Shown here: piece after piece, positions 16,006 to 28,259 of the stretch
How the letters are laid out: every line of letters begins with the position of its first letter
How positions within the stretch are numbered: position 1 is the first letter of the stretch
Source of the DNA: Gammaproteobacteria bacterium
Lineage (GTDB): Bacteria > Pseudomonadota > Gammaproteobacteria > Xanthomonadales > Wenzhouxiangellaceae
Assembly: GCA_003567685.1 (NCBI GenBank)
Contig: PWYW01000028.1
Span: 1-64,000, forward strand
Length of the DNA stretch: 64,000 bases
Direction of reading: 5' to 3'
The notes under the pieces: model-generated
Databases searched by the model: none
Seen by the model: the letters and a program-made list of their open reading frames with translations, nothing else
Told to the model about the DNA's origin: nothing
Made by a program: the position numbers and the translations under genes

Positions 16006-18174
16006 ATGTTTACCAACACCAGTCAATTCATGTCTCGCATCGCGCTTCCCCTGGCGCTGCTGTTGTCATTCGCCTTGGCGTTCGCCGATGATCCTGTTCC
16101 TGCGTCGCTCTCCGGCACCGTCACGGCAGCCGGTTCCGGCCAGCCGCTGGAGGGCATTACCGTCGCCATCGGTGACATCAACCAGCATTTTTTGTCACCG
16201 CCAGCTGCGGAGACGACCACGGATTCGGCCGGCGAATGGACCGTGGAGGTCGATTTTTTCATCGATCCGGAGCGCGTCATCGTCGTCGAAGCTGCCGGGC
16301 CCGAGCATGCGCCGGGCCGCCACGGTGCTGTGGAAGCGATCAACTGCTTTTTTAATTGCGGTGGCGCTGATGGTGCCTTCACGATCGTGGCCGGCGACAG
16401 CCTGACCGATCTGGACATCGCGTTGGAGCCGGGCGGGCGATTCAGCGGCACTGTGACCCGCGCCAGTGATGGCGCAGCGCTTGAGTCTGCCCGGGTCCAA
16501 CCGATTCCGGCGGAATTCGCATGGGTGCGCTTCAGTCCTCAGTTTCATGGTCTGAGCGACGAATCCGGTCAATACGAGTCGCCGCTTGCGATTGCGCCGG
16601 GCGACTATCACCTGACAGCGCAACCTGGCCCGGGTGAGAACTATGTTGTCCACGCATGGCAGGATTATTCCTGCCAATTCGAGCGGTGCCCCATCTCCGA
16701 CACGGATACCGTTGAAATCATGCCGGCGGCAATTTCCGGTGAGCTGGACTTTGCCCTGCCTGCGGGAGCCACGCTCTCGGGCACTCTGACACCGGATGAT
16801 ATTGGACGCGTAGTCCGACTTTGGGATGGCAGCGGTTTCATGCTGAGCGACTTTTTCTTCCTTCCCTGGGATCCTCCCGGAGAGGACTCATGGCAGTTCA
16901 CCGGCTTGGCCGGCGGCAGCTACTATGTCGAACTCGGCCCTTTGTCCTCAGTCGAGCCCTGGCTAAGAGTGCTGCACAATGGTTTGCTCTGTCCTTTTTC
17001 CGGCTGCGAACGGGCCACGGGCGATCCCCTGGTGATACCGCCCGGAGCCTCCCTGACCCTGCCTGAAGTCAGCCTGCAACCCGGGGGGCAGATCGAAGGC
17101 AAGCTGGTTGATGCCAACACGGGCGATGCCCCTTCCGTTGTTGGCGCAACGTTTCTCAGGACCTACGACATCGTTTCCGAGGACGGCACCGTTGTCGGTG
17201 GCGGCGGCATCAATGTGATCGACGGTGAAGTGCTGCTTGCACCCTCTGCCGCCCTGCCGGACGGTGAGTACTATGTACGCACCTTCAATGCGTTTCTTGG
17301 CGACGGGATCGGGTTTCAGCGACTGGCGGGCGATACGAGTACCGGCTACCTGCCAGGCTACATCGACGGCATGTATCCGGATGTCGTTTGTGCCGGCGTG
17401 AAGTGCGATTTGTCCGAGGCGCAACCGGTTTCGGTAGTCAGTGGCGAAATCACGGCCATCACCATCGAGCTTTCCACGGGAGGAAGCCTGGAGGGGAGCG
17501 TCATTGATGATGACACCGGCGAGCCGATTCCTGGCGCCATCGCCCGCGTGCTCTCGGCGGACAACGAGATCCTGGCCAGCGCGATCACCGATGGCGATGG
17601 TCAGTTCCGCATCGGTGCCTTCCCTGACGGCGCGTATTACCTGAGAACGTCAATGTCCGGGTCAACAGGGTTCGGTGACTTCGGCGTTCAACTGCGCTAC
17701 TTCGATCATTTGCATGGTAGTGATACGCAGTGCTCCGAAAGGCTGTGCGACCCTGCCGACGGAACCGCGATTGTGATTGATGGCAGTGATGTCGGCCCCT
17801 TCGAGTTGCGCGTGGAACCTGGCCCGGTCATCAGCGGACGCATCATCGCCCAGCCCATTGGGTTGCAACTGAGCAACGGAAGGGTCGAAGTGTTCGACAG
17901 CAGCGGCGCGTTTGTGGGCAGTTACCGTATCAACCCCAATACCGGGCAGTACCAGACCACCGCACTGCCTCCCGGTGACTACACCCTGGTTCCCGTCGTC
18001 TCGCCGGCCTATTCGGCCGTAACGACCGGAGATTTTAATCCAAGAATGATGCCCGGCCCGCTTAGCTCAGTCGGTTTCGTGATCACGATCGGCACTGAAG
18101 ACGTCAGCGCCGACATCCCGGTTATCGATACGGGAGCCGATCGAATTTTCCGGAACCGCTTCGAATCCGAATAG
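16006..18174 (+). CDS. Secreted protein with carboxypeptidase-regulatory-like repeats
   Basis: Signal peptide; repeated SGTVT...G.PLEG...A...G.Y.l.pG motifs; terminal ADRIFRNRFESE. Confidence 0.75.
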   Translation: MFTNTSQFMSRIALPLALLLSFALAFADDPVPASLSGTVTAAGSGQPLEGITVAIGDINQHFLSPPAAETTTDSAGEWTVEVDFFIDPERVIVVEAAGPEHAPGRHGAVEAINCFFNCGGADGAFTIVAGDSLTDLDIALEPGGRFSGTVTRASDGAALESARVQPIPAEFAWVRFSPQFHGLSDESGQYESPLAIAPGDYHLTAQPGPGENYVVHAWQDYSCQFERCPISDTDTVEIMPAAISGELDFALPAGATLSGTLTPDDIGRVVRLWDGSGFMLSDFFFLPWDPPGEDSWQFTGLAGGSYYVELGPLSSVEPWLRVLHNGLLCPFSGCERATGDPLVIPPGASLTLPEVSLQPGGQIEGKLVDANTGDAPSVVGATFLRTYDIVSEDGTVVGGGGINVIDGEVLLAPSAALPDGEYYVRTFNAFLGDGIGFQRLAGDTSTGYLPGYIDGMYPDVVCAGVKCDLSEAQPVSVVSGEITAITIELSTGGSLEGSVIDDDTGEPIPGAIARVLSADNEILASAITDGDGQFRIGAFPDGAYYLRTSMSGSTGFGDFGVQLRYFDHLHGSDTQCSERLCDPADGTAIVIDGSDVGPFELRVEPGPVISGRIIAQPIGLQLSNGRVEVFDSSGAFVGSYRINPNTGQYQTTALPPGDYTLVPVVSPAYSAVTTGDFNPRMMPGPLSSVGFVITIGTEDVSADIPVIDTGADRIFRNRFESE

Positions 18175-18265
18175 ACAAGACGCCGACCGCGATGCACTTT
18201 CGTCGGCATGAATAGGGTGACTTGATGTAACCGGCGGCAAGTGCCGCCGGGCCATCAACGGGCCG

Positions 18266-19747
<1,482 letters not shown>

Positions 19748-22700
19748 TCATGCGGCATCCCTCAAGCGCGAAATCAGCTCGTCCAGGTCACTGGCCTTGG
19801 GTTTGATCAGCCAGAACTTGGGCAGCAGGCGGCGGAAGTCGTCGAGGACGTCGGCGGCCTGGTCGCTGCCGGTCAACTCCAGGTGCTGCTGAACCAGGTT
19901 TCGTAAATGATGAACATGGTTTTCCATGTTGTCGGGTTCGATATGGTGGATGTCGATCAATTCGTGGTTGTAGCGATCCACGAACACCCGGTCGATGTCC
20001 AGCACGTAGGCAAAGCCGCCGGTCATGCCGGCACCGAAGTTGATGCCAGTGCGGCCCAGCACCACCACCACGCCGCCGGTCATGTATTCACAGGCGTGGT
20101 CGCCGGTGCCTTCCACCACGGCCACCGCGCCGGAGTTGCGAACGGCAAAGCGCTCGCCAGCGGTGCCTGCGGCGAACAACTGTCCGCCGGTAGCGCCATA
20201 CAGGCAGGTGTTGCCCATGATGGGGGTGGTTTCGGGGCGGTAGCGCACGCCCGAGGGCGGCTTCAGGACGATTCGTCCACCGGCCATGCCCTTGCCGACG
20301 TAGTCGTTGGCTTCGCCGTTCAGCTTCAGGTGCAGGCCGCCGGCGTTGAAGGCGCCCAGGCTCTGGCCGGCGGTGCCGGTCAGCTCCAGTTCGATGGGGT
20401 TGTCGGCCATGCCCTGGTTGCCCCAGCGCCGGGCAATCTCGCCCGACAGCCGCGCGCCAATCGAGCGGTCGCGGTTACGAATGGGGTAGGCGAAGTAGCC
20501 GCCGCTGCCGCTGGTGACGGTGTCGATCACCTCGTGGTGGATGCGCTCGGCCAGCTCGCCACGGTCGTGCGGCGGGTTGCGCTCGGCCAGGCAGTAGCGG
20601 GCGGTATCCGTCGCCAGGCCCTCGTTGGCCAGCAGTGGCGAGAGATCCAGCTTGTTCTGTCGTTGAGTGAGCCCTTCGATGCGCTCCAGGTATTCGGTGC
20701 GGCCAATCAGGTCTTCCAGCCGTTTCACGCCCAGGCTGGCCAGGATCTCCCGGGTTTCGCGGGCAACGAAGCGGAAGTAGTTCATCACCATCTCCGGCAG
20801 GCCGATGAAATGCTGGGTTCTCAGCGTTTCGTTCTGGGTGGCCACGCCGGTGGCGCAGTTGTTCAGGTGGCAGATGCGCAGGTACTTGCAGCCCAGGGCA
20901 ATCATCGGAGCGGTGCCGAAGCCGAAGCTTTCGGCCCCCAGGATGGCCGCCTTGATCACGTCCAGGCCGGTTTTCAGGCCGCCGTCGGCCTGCAGCCGCA
21001 CCTGGCCCCTAAGGCCGGTGGCCATCAGCACCTGGCGCACTTCGCTGACGCCCAGTTCCCACGGCACGCCGGCGTACTTGACCGAGGTGAGCGGGCTGGC
21101 ACCAGTACCGCCGTCGTAGCCGGACACGGTAATCAGGTCGGCATAGGCCTTGACCACGCCGGCGGTGATGGTGCCGATGCCGGGCTCGGCCACCAGCTTG
21201 ACCGAGATCAGAGCCTCGGGGTTGACCTGTTTCAGGTCGAAGATCAACTGGGCCAAGTCTTCAATCGAGTAGATATCGTGGTGCGGCGGCGGCGAGATCA
21301 GGCCCACGCCGGGGCTGGCGTAGCGCAGCCGGGCAATCAGTTTGTCGACCTTGTGGCCGGGCAGCTGGCCGCCTTCGCCGGGCTTGGCACCCTGGGCAAT
21401 CTTGATCTGGATGACCTCGGCGTTGACCAGGTACTCGGGGGTGACGCCGAATCGGCCGGATGCCACCTGCTTGATCTTCGACATCTTTTCGGTGCCGTAG
21501 CGGGCCGGGTCTTCGCCGCCTTCGCCGGAGTTCGAGCGCCCGCCCAGCCGGTTCATGGCAATGGCCAGGGCCTCGTGGGCTTCGGGCGACAGGGCGCCCA
21601 GGCTCATGCCGGCCGAGTCGAAGCGCTTGAGGATGGTGTCTTCCGGCTCGACATCGTCCACGTCGATGGCCGGGTGTTTCGAGACCGGCTTGAGCAGGTC
21701 GCGCAGGCTCATCGGCTCGCGCTCGTTGACCAACCGGGCAAAGGCCTGGTAGTCGGCGTAGTCGCCGGTCTTGACCGCCTTTTGCAGCGTCTTGACCACG
21801 TCGGGGTTGTAGGCGTGGTATTCGCCGCCGTTGACGTAGCGGTACTGGCCGCCGTGCTCGATGGGGATCTGGCGGTTCCAGGCCCAGCGGGCCAGCGAGG
21901 TCTGGTCCTGGTGCAGGTCGTTGAAATCCGCCCCTTCGATGCGGCTGACCGCGCCCGGGAAGCACAGGTCGACCACTTCGTTGGACAGGCCCACCAGCTC
22001 GAACAGCTGGGCGCCGCGGTAGGCGCCGATCGTGGAAATGCCCATCTTGGACAGGATCTTGAACAGGCCCTTGCGGATGCCGCGCCGGTAGCTGCGGCCC
22101 AGTTCCAGGGCCCGGCCTTCGGGGTCGATCTCGCCGTTTTCGGCCATGGCGTGCAGGGTCTGATACACCAGGTAGGGGTAAACCGCCGTGGCGCCAAAGC
22201 CAATCAGACAGGCGAAGTGATGCGGGTCCCGAGCCGTGCCGGTTTCGATGATCAGGTTGCACAAGGGTCGCTGACCGGTTTCCAGAAGATGGTGGTGAAT
22301 GGCGCTGGTCGCCAGCAGGGCGTGCACCGGCAGAAAGCCGGGTTTCAGGTAGCGATCGGAAATCAGCAGTACCAGCTTGCCGTCGGCCACCGCATGCTCG
22401 GATTGCAGACACAAGCTCCGGATGGCTTCGTCCAGCGGCTGGTCCTCGGGCACGTTCAGGTCGATGAACGCCGAGGGCACGCCGATTTGCGGCGAGTTGA
22501 TCAACTGGCGCAGCTTGCGCTGGCTAAGCACGGGTGAGTTCAGTACCCCCCGTTCGGCCAGGTCCGGCCCGGGTTTGAAGATATTGCCCTTGCGGCCCAC
22601 CGCTGTTTCCAGCGACATCACGATGCGCTCTCTCAGCGAATCAATCGGCGGGTTGGTGACCTGGGCGAACTGCTGGCGGCAGCAGTCGAAAAGCGAGCGA

Positions 22701-24196
22701 ATGCGCGTCGACAGCACCGGCATGGGCGTGTCATCACCCATCGAGCCGACCGCCTCGGCCTGGGTTTCGGCCAGCACCTGAACCACCTCGCGGCGTTCCT
22801 CGCGCGAGAGGTTGAACATTTTTTGATAGGTCGCCAGCGTGTCGGCATCGAACGGCTCGGCGGCCATGTGCACGTCGACCAGCTCGGAATCCAGGTATTT
22901 GATGCCCTGCTTCAGCCAGTCCTGCCAGGGGTGCAGGGTTTTCAGGCCGTTGTCGATTTGCTCGGAATCCAGCAGGCGGCCGGTTTGCAGATCGGCCACC
23001 AGCAGTTGGCCGGGGCCGAGGCGGCCGCGCGCCAGTACGGCCTGCGGGTCGACGTCGACCACGCCGGTTTCCGAGGCCACGATCAGCTTGCGCTGGTCGG
23101 TCAGCGTCCAGCGGGCGGGCCTAAGACCGTTACGGTCCAGCGCGCAAACGGCGTAGCGACCGTCACACATCACCAGGCCGGCCGGGCCGTCCCAGGCTTC
23201 CTGGTGGAAGTTGAAGAATTCATAGAAGGCACGCAGATCGCTATCGAGGTTGTCAGCGGTCTGCCAGGCCGGTGGAATCAGGATACGCACGGCCTGCGGC
23301 AGCGACATACCGCCGGTGACCAGCAATTCCAGCATGTTGTCCAGCGACGAGGAATCCGAGCCGGTCATCCCGACGGGCGGGTCGATGTCGCCCAGCCGCG
23401 AGAGCATCGGTGAGGCCAGCAGCTTGCGCCGCGCGCGGGTCCAGTTGCGGTTGCCGCGAATGGTGTTGATTTCACCGTTGTGGGCCAGCAGTCGGAACGG
23501 CTGGGCCAGTTGCCACTGGGGCAGGGTGTTGGTGGAAAAGCGCTGGTGGAAAACCGCGGCCGAGGTTTCCAACTCGTGGTCGGCCAGGTCGGGGTAGAAA
23601 CTGGCCAGGTACTCGGGCATCACCATGCCCTTGTAGCTGATGGTGGTGGCCGACAGGCTGGCCACGTAAAAGTCGCTGCCTTCGCCGAATTTGGTCTCGG
23701 TCAGCCGGCGGGCCAGGTACAGGGCACGCTCCCAGCTGGTCTGGTCCATGTGGCTGGCGGCGTTGACGAAGACTTGCTCAATGCGCGGCTGGGTGTCCTG
23801 GGCGCGCTCGCCGCAGGCATCGGGGTTGGTCGGCACGTCGCGCCAGCCGGCCACCTGGATAGCCTGGTCGGCCAACTGGGCTTCGAAACGGGCCTTTTGC
23901 TGTTCGGCAATCTTGGTGTCGCGGCTGAAAAACACCGCGCCGACGGTGAAGCGCTCGGCCAGTTCAAAGCCGTGTTGCCCGGCAATGCGCCGGAAAAAGC
24001 GTTCGGGGAGTTTCAGCAACAGGCCGCAGCCGTCACCGGTTTTGCCGTCGGGGGCTACGGCGCCACGGTGGGTAAGGCGGCGCAGGGCGTCGAGGGCGTC
24101 AGTCAGGATGGTGTGGCTGGGCTGGTCGTCCAGTTGGGCAACCAGGCCAAAGCCGCAGGCATCTCGTTCAAATTCAGGTCGGTGCAGGGTTTTCAA
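19748..24196 (-). CDS. gltB: Glutamate synthase large subunit
   Basis: 1482 aa; N-terminal CGFGLVAQLDDQPSH; FMN domain QIKIAQGAKPGEGGQLPGHKV; C-terminal GXGXG region. Confidence 0.97.
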   Translation of the reverse strand: MKTLHRPEFERDACGFGLVAQLDDQPSHTILTDALDALRRLTHRGAVAPDGKTGDGCGLLLKLPERFFRRIAGQHGFELAERFTVGAVFFSRDTKIAEQQKARFEAQLADQAIQVAGWRDVPTNPDACGERAQDTQPRIEQVFVNAASHMDQTSWERALYLARRLTETKFGEGSDFYVASLSATTISYKGMVMPEYLASFYPDLADHELETSAAVFHQRFSTNTLPQWQLAQPFRLLAHNGEINTIRGNRNWTRARRKLLASPMLSRLGDIDPPVGMTGSDSSSLDNMLELLVTGGMSLPQAVRILIPPAWQTADNLDSDLRAFYEFFNFHQEAWDGPAGLVMCDGRYAVCALDRNGLRPARWTLTDQRKLIVASETGVVDVDPQAVLARGRLGPGQLLVADLQTGRLLDSEQIDNGLKTLHPWQDWLKQGIKYLDSELVDVHMAAEPFDADTLATYQKMFNLSREERREVVQVLAETQAEAVGSMGDDTPMPVLSTRIRSLFDCCRQQFAQVTNPPIDSLRERIVMSLETAVGRKGNIFKPGPDLAERGVLNSPVLSQRKLRQLINSPQIGVPSAFIDLNVPEDQPLDEAIRSLCLQSEHAVADGKLVLLISDRYLKPGFLPVHALLATSAIHHHLLETGQRPLCNLIIETGTARDPHHFACLIGFGATAVYPYLVYQTLHAMAENGEIDPEGRALELGRSYRRGIRKGLFKILSKMGISTIGAYRGAQLFELVGLSNEVVDLCFPGAVSRIEGADFNDLHQDQTSLARWAWNRQIPIEHGGQYRYVNGGEYHAYNPDVVKTLQKAVKTGDYADYQAFARLVNEREPMSLRDLLKPVSKHPAIDVDDVEPEDTILKRFDSAGMSLGALSPEAHEALAIAMNRLGGRSNSGEGGEDPARYGTEKMSKIKQVASGRFGVTPEYLVNAEVIQIKIAQGAKPGEGGQLPGHKVDKLIARLRYASPGVGLISPPPHHDIYSIEDLAQLIFDLKQVNPEALISVKLVAEPGIGTITAGVVKAYADLITVSGYDGGTGASPLTSVKYAGVPWELGVSEVRQVLMATGLRGQVRLQADGGLKTGLDVIKAAILGAESFGFGTAPMIALGCKYLRICHLNNCATGVATQNETLRTQHFIGLPEMVMNYFRFVARETREILASLGVKRLEDLIGRTEYLERIEGLTQRQNKLDLSPLLANEGLATDTARYCLAERNPPHDRGELAERIHHEVIDTVTSGSGGYFAYPIRNRDRSIGARLSGEIARRWGNQGMADNPIELELTGTAGQSLGAFNAGGLHLKLNGEANDYVGKGMAGGRIVLKPPSGVRYRPETTPIMGNTCLYGATGGQLFAAGTAGERFAVRNSGAVAVVEGTGDHACEYMTGGVVVVLGRTGINFGAGMTGGFAYVLDIDRVFVDRYNHELIDIHHIEPDNMENHVHHLRNLVQQHLELTGSDQAADVLDDFRRLLPKFWLIKPKASDLDELISRLRDAA

Positions 24197-24358
24197 TCGC
24201 GCTTGCTCTCGGTTTTCATGAGACTATTTTGGGCTATTCAGCCACTGTCTGACATATTAGCGTTTCCATGTTAAACCAATGCAGTGGTGATTCACTGGTT
24301 TTGAATCAAATCGCCCGGTTTCGCTGCAATTACCGGCAAGCTAAAGGAAATTATCGGC

Positions 24359-25225
24359 ATGGCCCGCAAGAAAAGCGCTCATAAAAACCCCCGCACCCCC
24401 TCGCGTCTCGCTCGTTCGCCCGATTGGCCAGTGCTGGTTCTGGCCGTCTTTGGCATTGCCATTACGGTCTATCTCAGTGTGGTCAGCCTATCGTCGGCGG
24501 CGCTGGCGGGCTGTGCCAGCGGCTCGAGTTGTGACCTGGTGCAACAGAGCCAGTGGTCAACGCTGTTTGGCCTTCCTGTGTCGATATGGGGTTTGGGGCT
24601 TTACCTGGTGCTGGCCGTTGTGTCGTTTGTTGCCCGTCCGGGCCCAAAACGCTGGCAAGTGCTGTGGTGGTTGTCGCTCTTTGGCCTGGCGTTTAGCGTC
24701 TATCTGGGTCTTGTCGCATGGATTGCGTTGGAGGCGGTGTGCGCCTGGTGCACGGCCTCACTGCTGGTGTTGCTGGTCTTGTTCGTTTACCTGAGTCTGC
24801 GTCGTCCAGCGTCCGAGGGTGGCGAGCCCTGGTTGACTTTCCTGGCGTCGCGATCGGCCGTGGTCCTGGTCGCCATATTGGCCCTGCACGGCGTATACGC
24901 GGGCTGGTTCCAGACCGCCGAGGACCCGCGCCTGAAAGCGCTGGCCCAGCACCTGGAGCGTGTGGGCGCAACTTACTACGGAGCCTCGTGGTGCCCGGTA
25001 TGCCAACAGCAGGGCGCTGCGTTCGGCCGCTCCATCGAACGATTGCCCTACGTTGAATGCTCGCCCGAGGGTCGAAATGGACCCGTGAACTTCGAATGCA
25101 TTGCCGCTGAAGTTCGCTCCTACCCAACCTGGGTCATCGGTTCACGACGCTTCGAGCGCAAGCTGGAGCCTCGGGAATTGGCCGAATTGACTCGCTTTGA
25201 CTGGGACGGCTTTGAAAGCGATTAG
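24359..25225 (+). CDS. VKOR family protein fused to thioredoxin-like domain
   Basis: CASGSSCDLVQQSQWSTLFGLPVSIWGLGLY...CAWCTASLL (VKOR), then YYGASWCPVCQQQGAAF...YPTWVI (Trx). Confidence 0.9.
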   Translation: MARKKSAHKNPRTPSRLARSPDWPVLVLAVFGIAITVYLSVVSLSSAALAGCASGSSCDLVQQSQWSTLFGLPVSIWGLGLYLVLAVVSFVARPGPKRWQVLWWLSLFGLAFSVYLGLVAWIALEAVCAWCTASLLVLLVLFVYLSLRRPASEGGEPWLTFLASRSAVVLVAILALHGVYAGWFQTAEDPRLKALAQHLERVGATYYGASWCPVCQQQGAAFGRSIERLPYVECSPEGRNGPVNFECIAAEVRSYPTWVIGSRRFERKLEPRELAELTRFDWDGFESD

Positions 25226-25337
25226 CGGGCGGCTGAGGGTTAATTGATTAGCCTCATGGCCTACTAGCCCGACACCTTGCCGAGTGCCATGCCCGCTTGG
25301 GGTAGACTGCTCCGGCGAAAAAACACGAGAGATTGCC

Positions 25338-28244
25338 ATGCGCTACCTGCTGTTGCTGACCTTGCTGCCGTTCCATCTGGCCCTGGCCGATACGCCGTAC
25401 CCCGACCCGACGCCGTCGCCGCTGGCTGGCCTTGAGTACGGGATTGATCTGTTCCCGTCAGGGCATGATCACGACCCGGCCATCCCGACGCCGGATGCGC
25501 TGTTGGGTTTCCCGGTCGGCCAGCGCGTGGCTACGTCGGCCCAGATTGATGCCTACGCCCGCCAGTTGGCCGAGGCCTCGGATCGAGTCGAGCTGGTTGA
25601 GTATGGGTTCAGCTATGAAGGCCGGCCGCTGGTTTACCTGGTCATTTCCTCGCCGGACAATCTGGCTCGCCAGGACGAGATCAAGGACGGCATGGCCCGT
25701 CTGGCTGACCCGCGTGGCCTGGCCGCCAGCGACCGCAACCGGCTGCTTGACGAGCTGCCCGGCGTGGCCTGGCTGGCGTATTCGATTCACGGCAATGAAA
25801 GCTCCGGCTCGGATGCGGCGCTGGGCGTGATGTACCACCTGGCGGCTGATCGCTCCGAGGCCACCCAGGCCTGGCTGGATGAGCTGGTCATCATTGTTGA
25901 CCCGAACATGAACCCGGACGGCCGCGAGCGTTTCGTCAACGGCGTGGTGCAGACGCGCGGCGCGCAGCCCAATGTCGATGACCAGTCGCTGGTGCATGCC
26001 GGCTACTGGCCCTATGGCCGCGGCAATCATTACCTGTTCGATCTGAACCGCGACTGGATTTACGCCCGCCATCCGGAAACCCGTGGTCGCATTCCTCACA
26101 TCAGCGCCTGGCGCCCGTTGCTGTTTGTCGACGCCCACGAGATGGGTGCGCAGGACACGTATTTGTTCTCGCCGGCGCGTGAGCCGCACAACCCGCACCT
26201 GCCGCCTTATCGCCACAGCATGGGCAATGTCTTCGCCGATGACATGGCCGACGCCTTCGACGAATTTGGCTACCCCTATTATTCCGGCGAATGGCACGAA
26301 GACTGGTACCCCGGCTACACCGACGCCTGGGCGTCGCTGCGCGGGGCCCAGGGCATCCTGTATGAGCAGGCCCGACTGGCCGAAGACGGTGTGCAGCGCC
26401 ACACCCACCTGATCAGCTATCGCCAGTCGGTGCATCACCAGATGCTGGCCAGCTTTGCCAACCTGAACACGCTCAAGCGCGAGCGCGGCGCCCTGCTGAG
26501 CGCCTTCGCCGAAGACCGCGCGGCATCCGTGGGCAACAGCGGGCCGTATGCCAATCGAAGCTTCGTCATTCTGCCCACGGCCAACCAGAGCCGCCTGAAT
26601 GACCTGAAGGATCTGTTGACAATCCAGGAATTCGAGTTCTACCGGGTGCCCAGCGACCAGCGGCTGTCGCGCGCTACCGACCAGTTGGGACGCGAGCAGC
26701 GCAACGTGACCCTGCCGGCCGGCAGCCTGGTGATTCCGAACCGTCAGCCCGAGGCCCGTTTGCTGGCCGCGATGTTCGAGTTTGATCCGCAAATGAGCCG
26801 GGCCGCCCTGCGCGCCGAGCGCGAGCGCCTGCTCAAGGAAGGCCGCAGCACGCTGTACGACACTACCGGCTGGAACATCAGCATGATGTTTGGCCTGGAC
26901 GCCTGGACCGTGCCGGAGCACCTGGTCAGCGGGCTGGACCGCGTTGAATGGACGGCCGATGAACCGGCACCGTCATTCCCCTCCACCGACCGCGCCGTGG
27001 CCCTGGTGGCCAGTGGCGCCGACGACCGCAGCGTCGCCCTGGCAGCCCGGCTGCTTGAACGCGGCCTGCAGGTGCGCGCGGCACGCAGCGCATCGGCCCT
27101 GGACGGCGTGGATTTGCCGGTCGGTTCGATTGCCATCACCCTGGACGACAACCGTGACCACGCCGACTGGATTGCCACCGTGCAGCAGGTGGCTGAAGAA
27201 CTCGGTATTCGCATTCATGCCATTGGCCACGGACGCGCGCCCGGAGACCTGGCCGACCTGGGCGGTCGCGAATGGCGCGTGTTGCCCAAGCCCAACGTCG
27301 CGCTGCTCTCGCGCGGCGGCAACAACATGCTGGATTTCGGTGCCGTCTGGTACCTGATGGACCATCGTCTGGGCATTCGCCATTCCCACCTGGATGAAAA
27401 CCGCGTTCGCGGTGCCGATCTGCGCCGCTACAACGTGATTTACCTGCCGGATCGCTGGACCTGGGGCGGTGGCGGCAATCTGCCGCCGGGCCTGGAGTCG
27501 CAATTGATGGACTGGGTGGCTCAGGGCGGCACGCTGGTGGCCGTTGGAGGCTCGGCCCGCAGCCTGCTGCATGACGACAGTGACCTTGGCACCCGCCGTC
27601 TGGAGCAGCTGCTGGGTGAGGACCTTGCCCCCTGGCAGGATGCCATCCACCGCGAGTGGCTGGCCCAGGCTCAGCCGCTGCCTGATGCCGACGCCATCTG
27701 GGGCCATGAAGCGACCGGCGATAGCGTTTTCCCCTGGACTGACCAGCCTGGTCTTCCCGGCGTCGATGAGCGCAAGCGCCGTGATGCCTGGCAGTCGAAA
27801 TTCATGCCGTCCGGCGCCCTGGTCGCGCTGCGGGCCGATACCGACCACTGGCTGAATGCCGGCGGTCGCGACCAGCTCACCGCGCTTTTTTCCAACTCGC
27901 CGGTGATGATGGCGCGCCTGCCGGTAGAAGCGCCGTTCCGTGTTGGCGTGTTCGGCGACAATGGCTCGTCCGACGACAACGGCGCCGGCCTGGTGGGCTG
28001 GTCGCCGGTGCCCGAAGGTCAGACCCTGCATGTTCGTGCCGGTGGCCTTTTGTGGCCCGAGGCGCGCGACCGCATTGCCTCGGCCGCCTATGTAACGCGG
28101 CAGTCGCACGGGCGCGGGCAGGTGATCCTGTTTGCCCATCCGCCGGCGTTCCGCGCGGCCCAGCTGGGTACAATGCGGGTGCTGGAGAATGCCCTGATCC
28201 TGGGGCCCGGCATGGGCATCAATCAGCCCATCCAGCTTCCCTGA
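25338..28244 (+). CDS. M14 family zinc carboxypeptidase, secreted
   Basis: SIHGNESSGSDAALG (HxxE), NMNPDGRERF, VDAHEMGAQD; signal peptide. Confidence 0.88.
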   Translation: MRYLLLLTLLPFHLALADTPYPDPTPSPLAGLEYGIDLFPSGHDHDPAIPTPDALLGFPVGQRVATSAQIDAYARQLAEASDRVELVEYGFSYEGRPLVYLVISSPDNLARQDEIKDGMARLADPRGLAASDRNRLLDELPGVAWLAYSIHGNESSGSDAALGVMYHLAADRSEATQAWLDELVIIVDPNMNPDGRERFVNGVVQTRGAQPNVDDQSLVHAGYWPYGRGNHYLFDLNRDWIYARHPETRGRIPHISAWRPLLFVDAHEMGAQDTYLFSPAREPHNPHLPPYRHSMGNVFADDMADAFDEFGYPYYSGEWHEDWYPGYTDAWASLRGAQGILYEQARLAEDGVQRHTHLISYRQSVHHQMLASFANLNTLKRERGALLSAFAEDRAASVGNSGPYANRSFVILPTANQSRLNDLKDLLTIQEFEFYRVPSDQRLSRATDQLGREQRNVTLPAGSLVIPNRQPEARLLAAMFEFDPQMSRAALRAERERLLKEGRSTLYDTTGWNISMMFGLDAWTVPEHLVSGLDRVEWTADEPAPSFPSTDRAVALVASGADDRSVALAARLLERGLQVRAARSASALDGVDLPVGSIAITLDDNRDHADWIATVQQVAEELGIRIHAIGHGRAPGDLADLGGREWRVLPKPNVALLSRGGNNMLDFGAVWYLMDHRLGIRHSHLDENRVRGADLRRYNVIYLPDRWTWGGGGNLPPGLESQLMDWVAQGGTLVAVGGSARSLLHDDSDLGTRRLEQLLGEDLAPWQDAIHREWLAQAQPLPDADAIWGHEATGDSVFPWTDQPGLPGVDERKRRDAWQSKFMPSGALVALRADTDHWLNAGGRDQLTALFSNSPVMMARLPVEAPFRVGVFGDNGSSDDNGAGLVGWSPVPEGQTLHVRAGGLLWPEARDRIASAAYVTRQSHGRGQVILFAHPPAFRAAQLGTMRVLENALILGPGMGINQPIQLP

Positions 28245-28259
28245 AGCCCTATTCAAGTT

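Noticed and set aside
19907-22537. 876-aa plus-strand ORF
   Set aside because: Antisense to the unmistakable gltB; long antisense ORFs are expected in GC-rich codon-biased genes, and the translation is low-complexity (A/V/H/Q rich).
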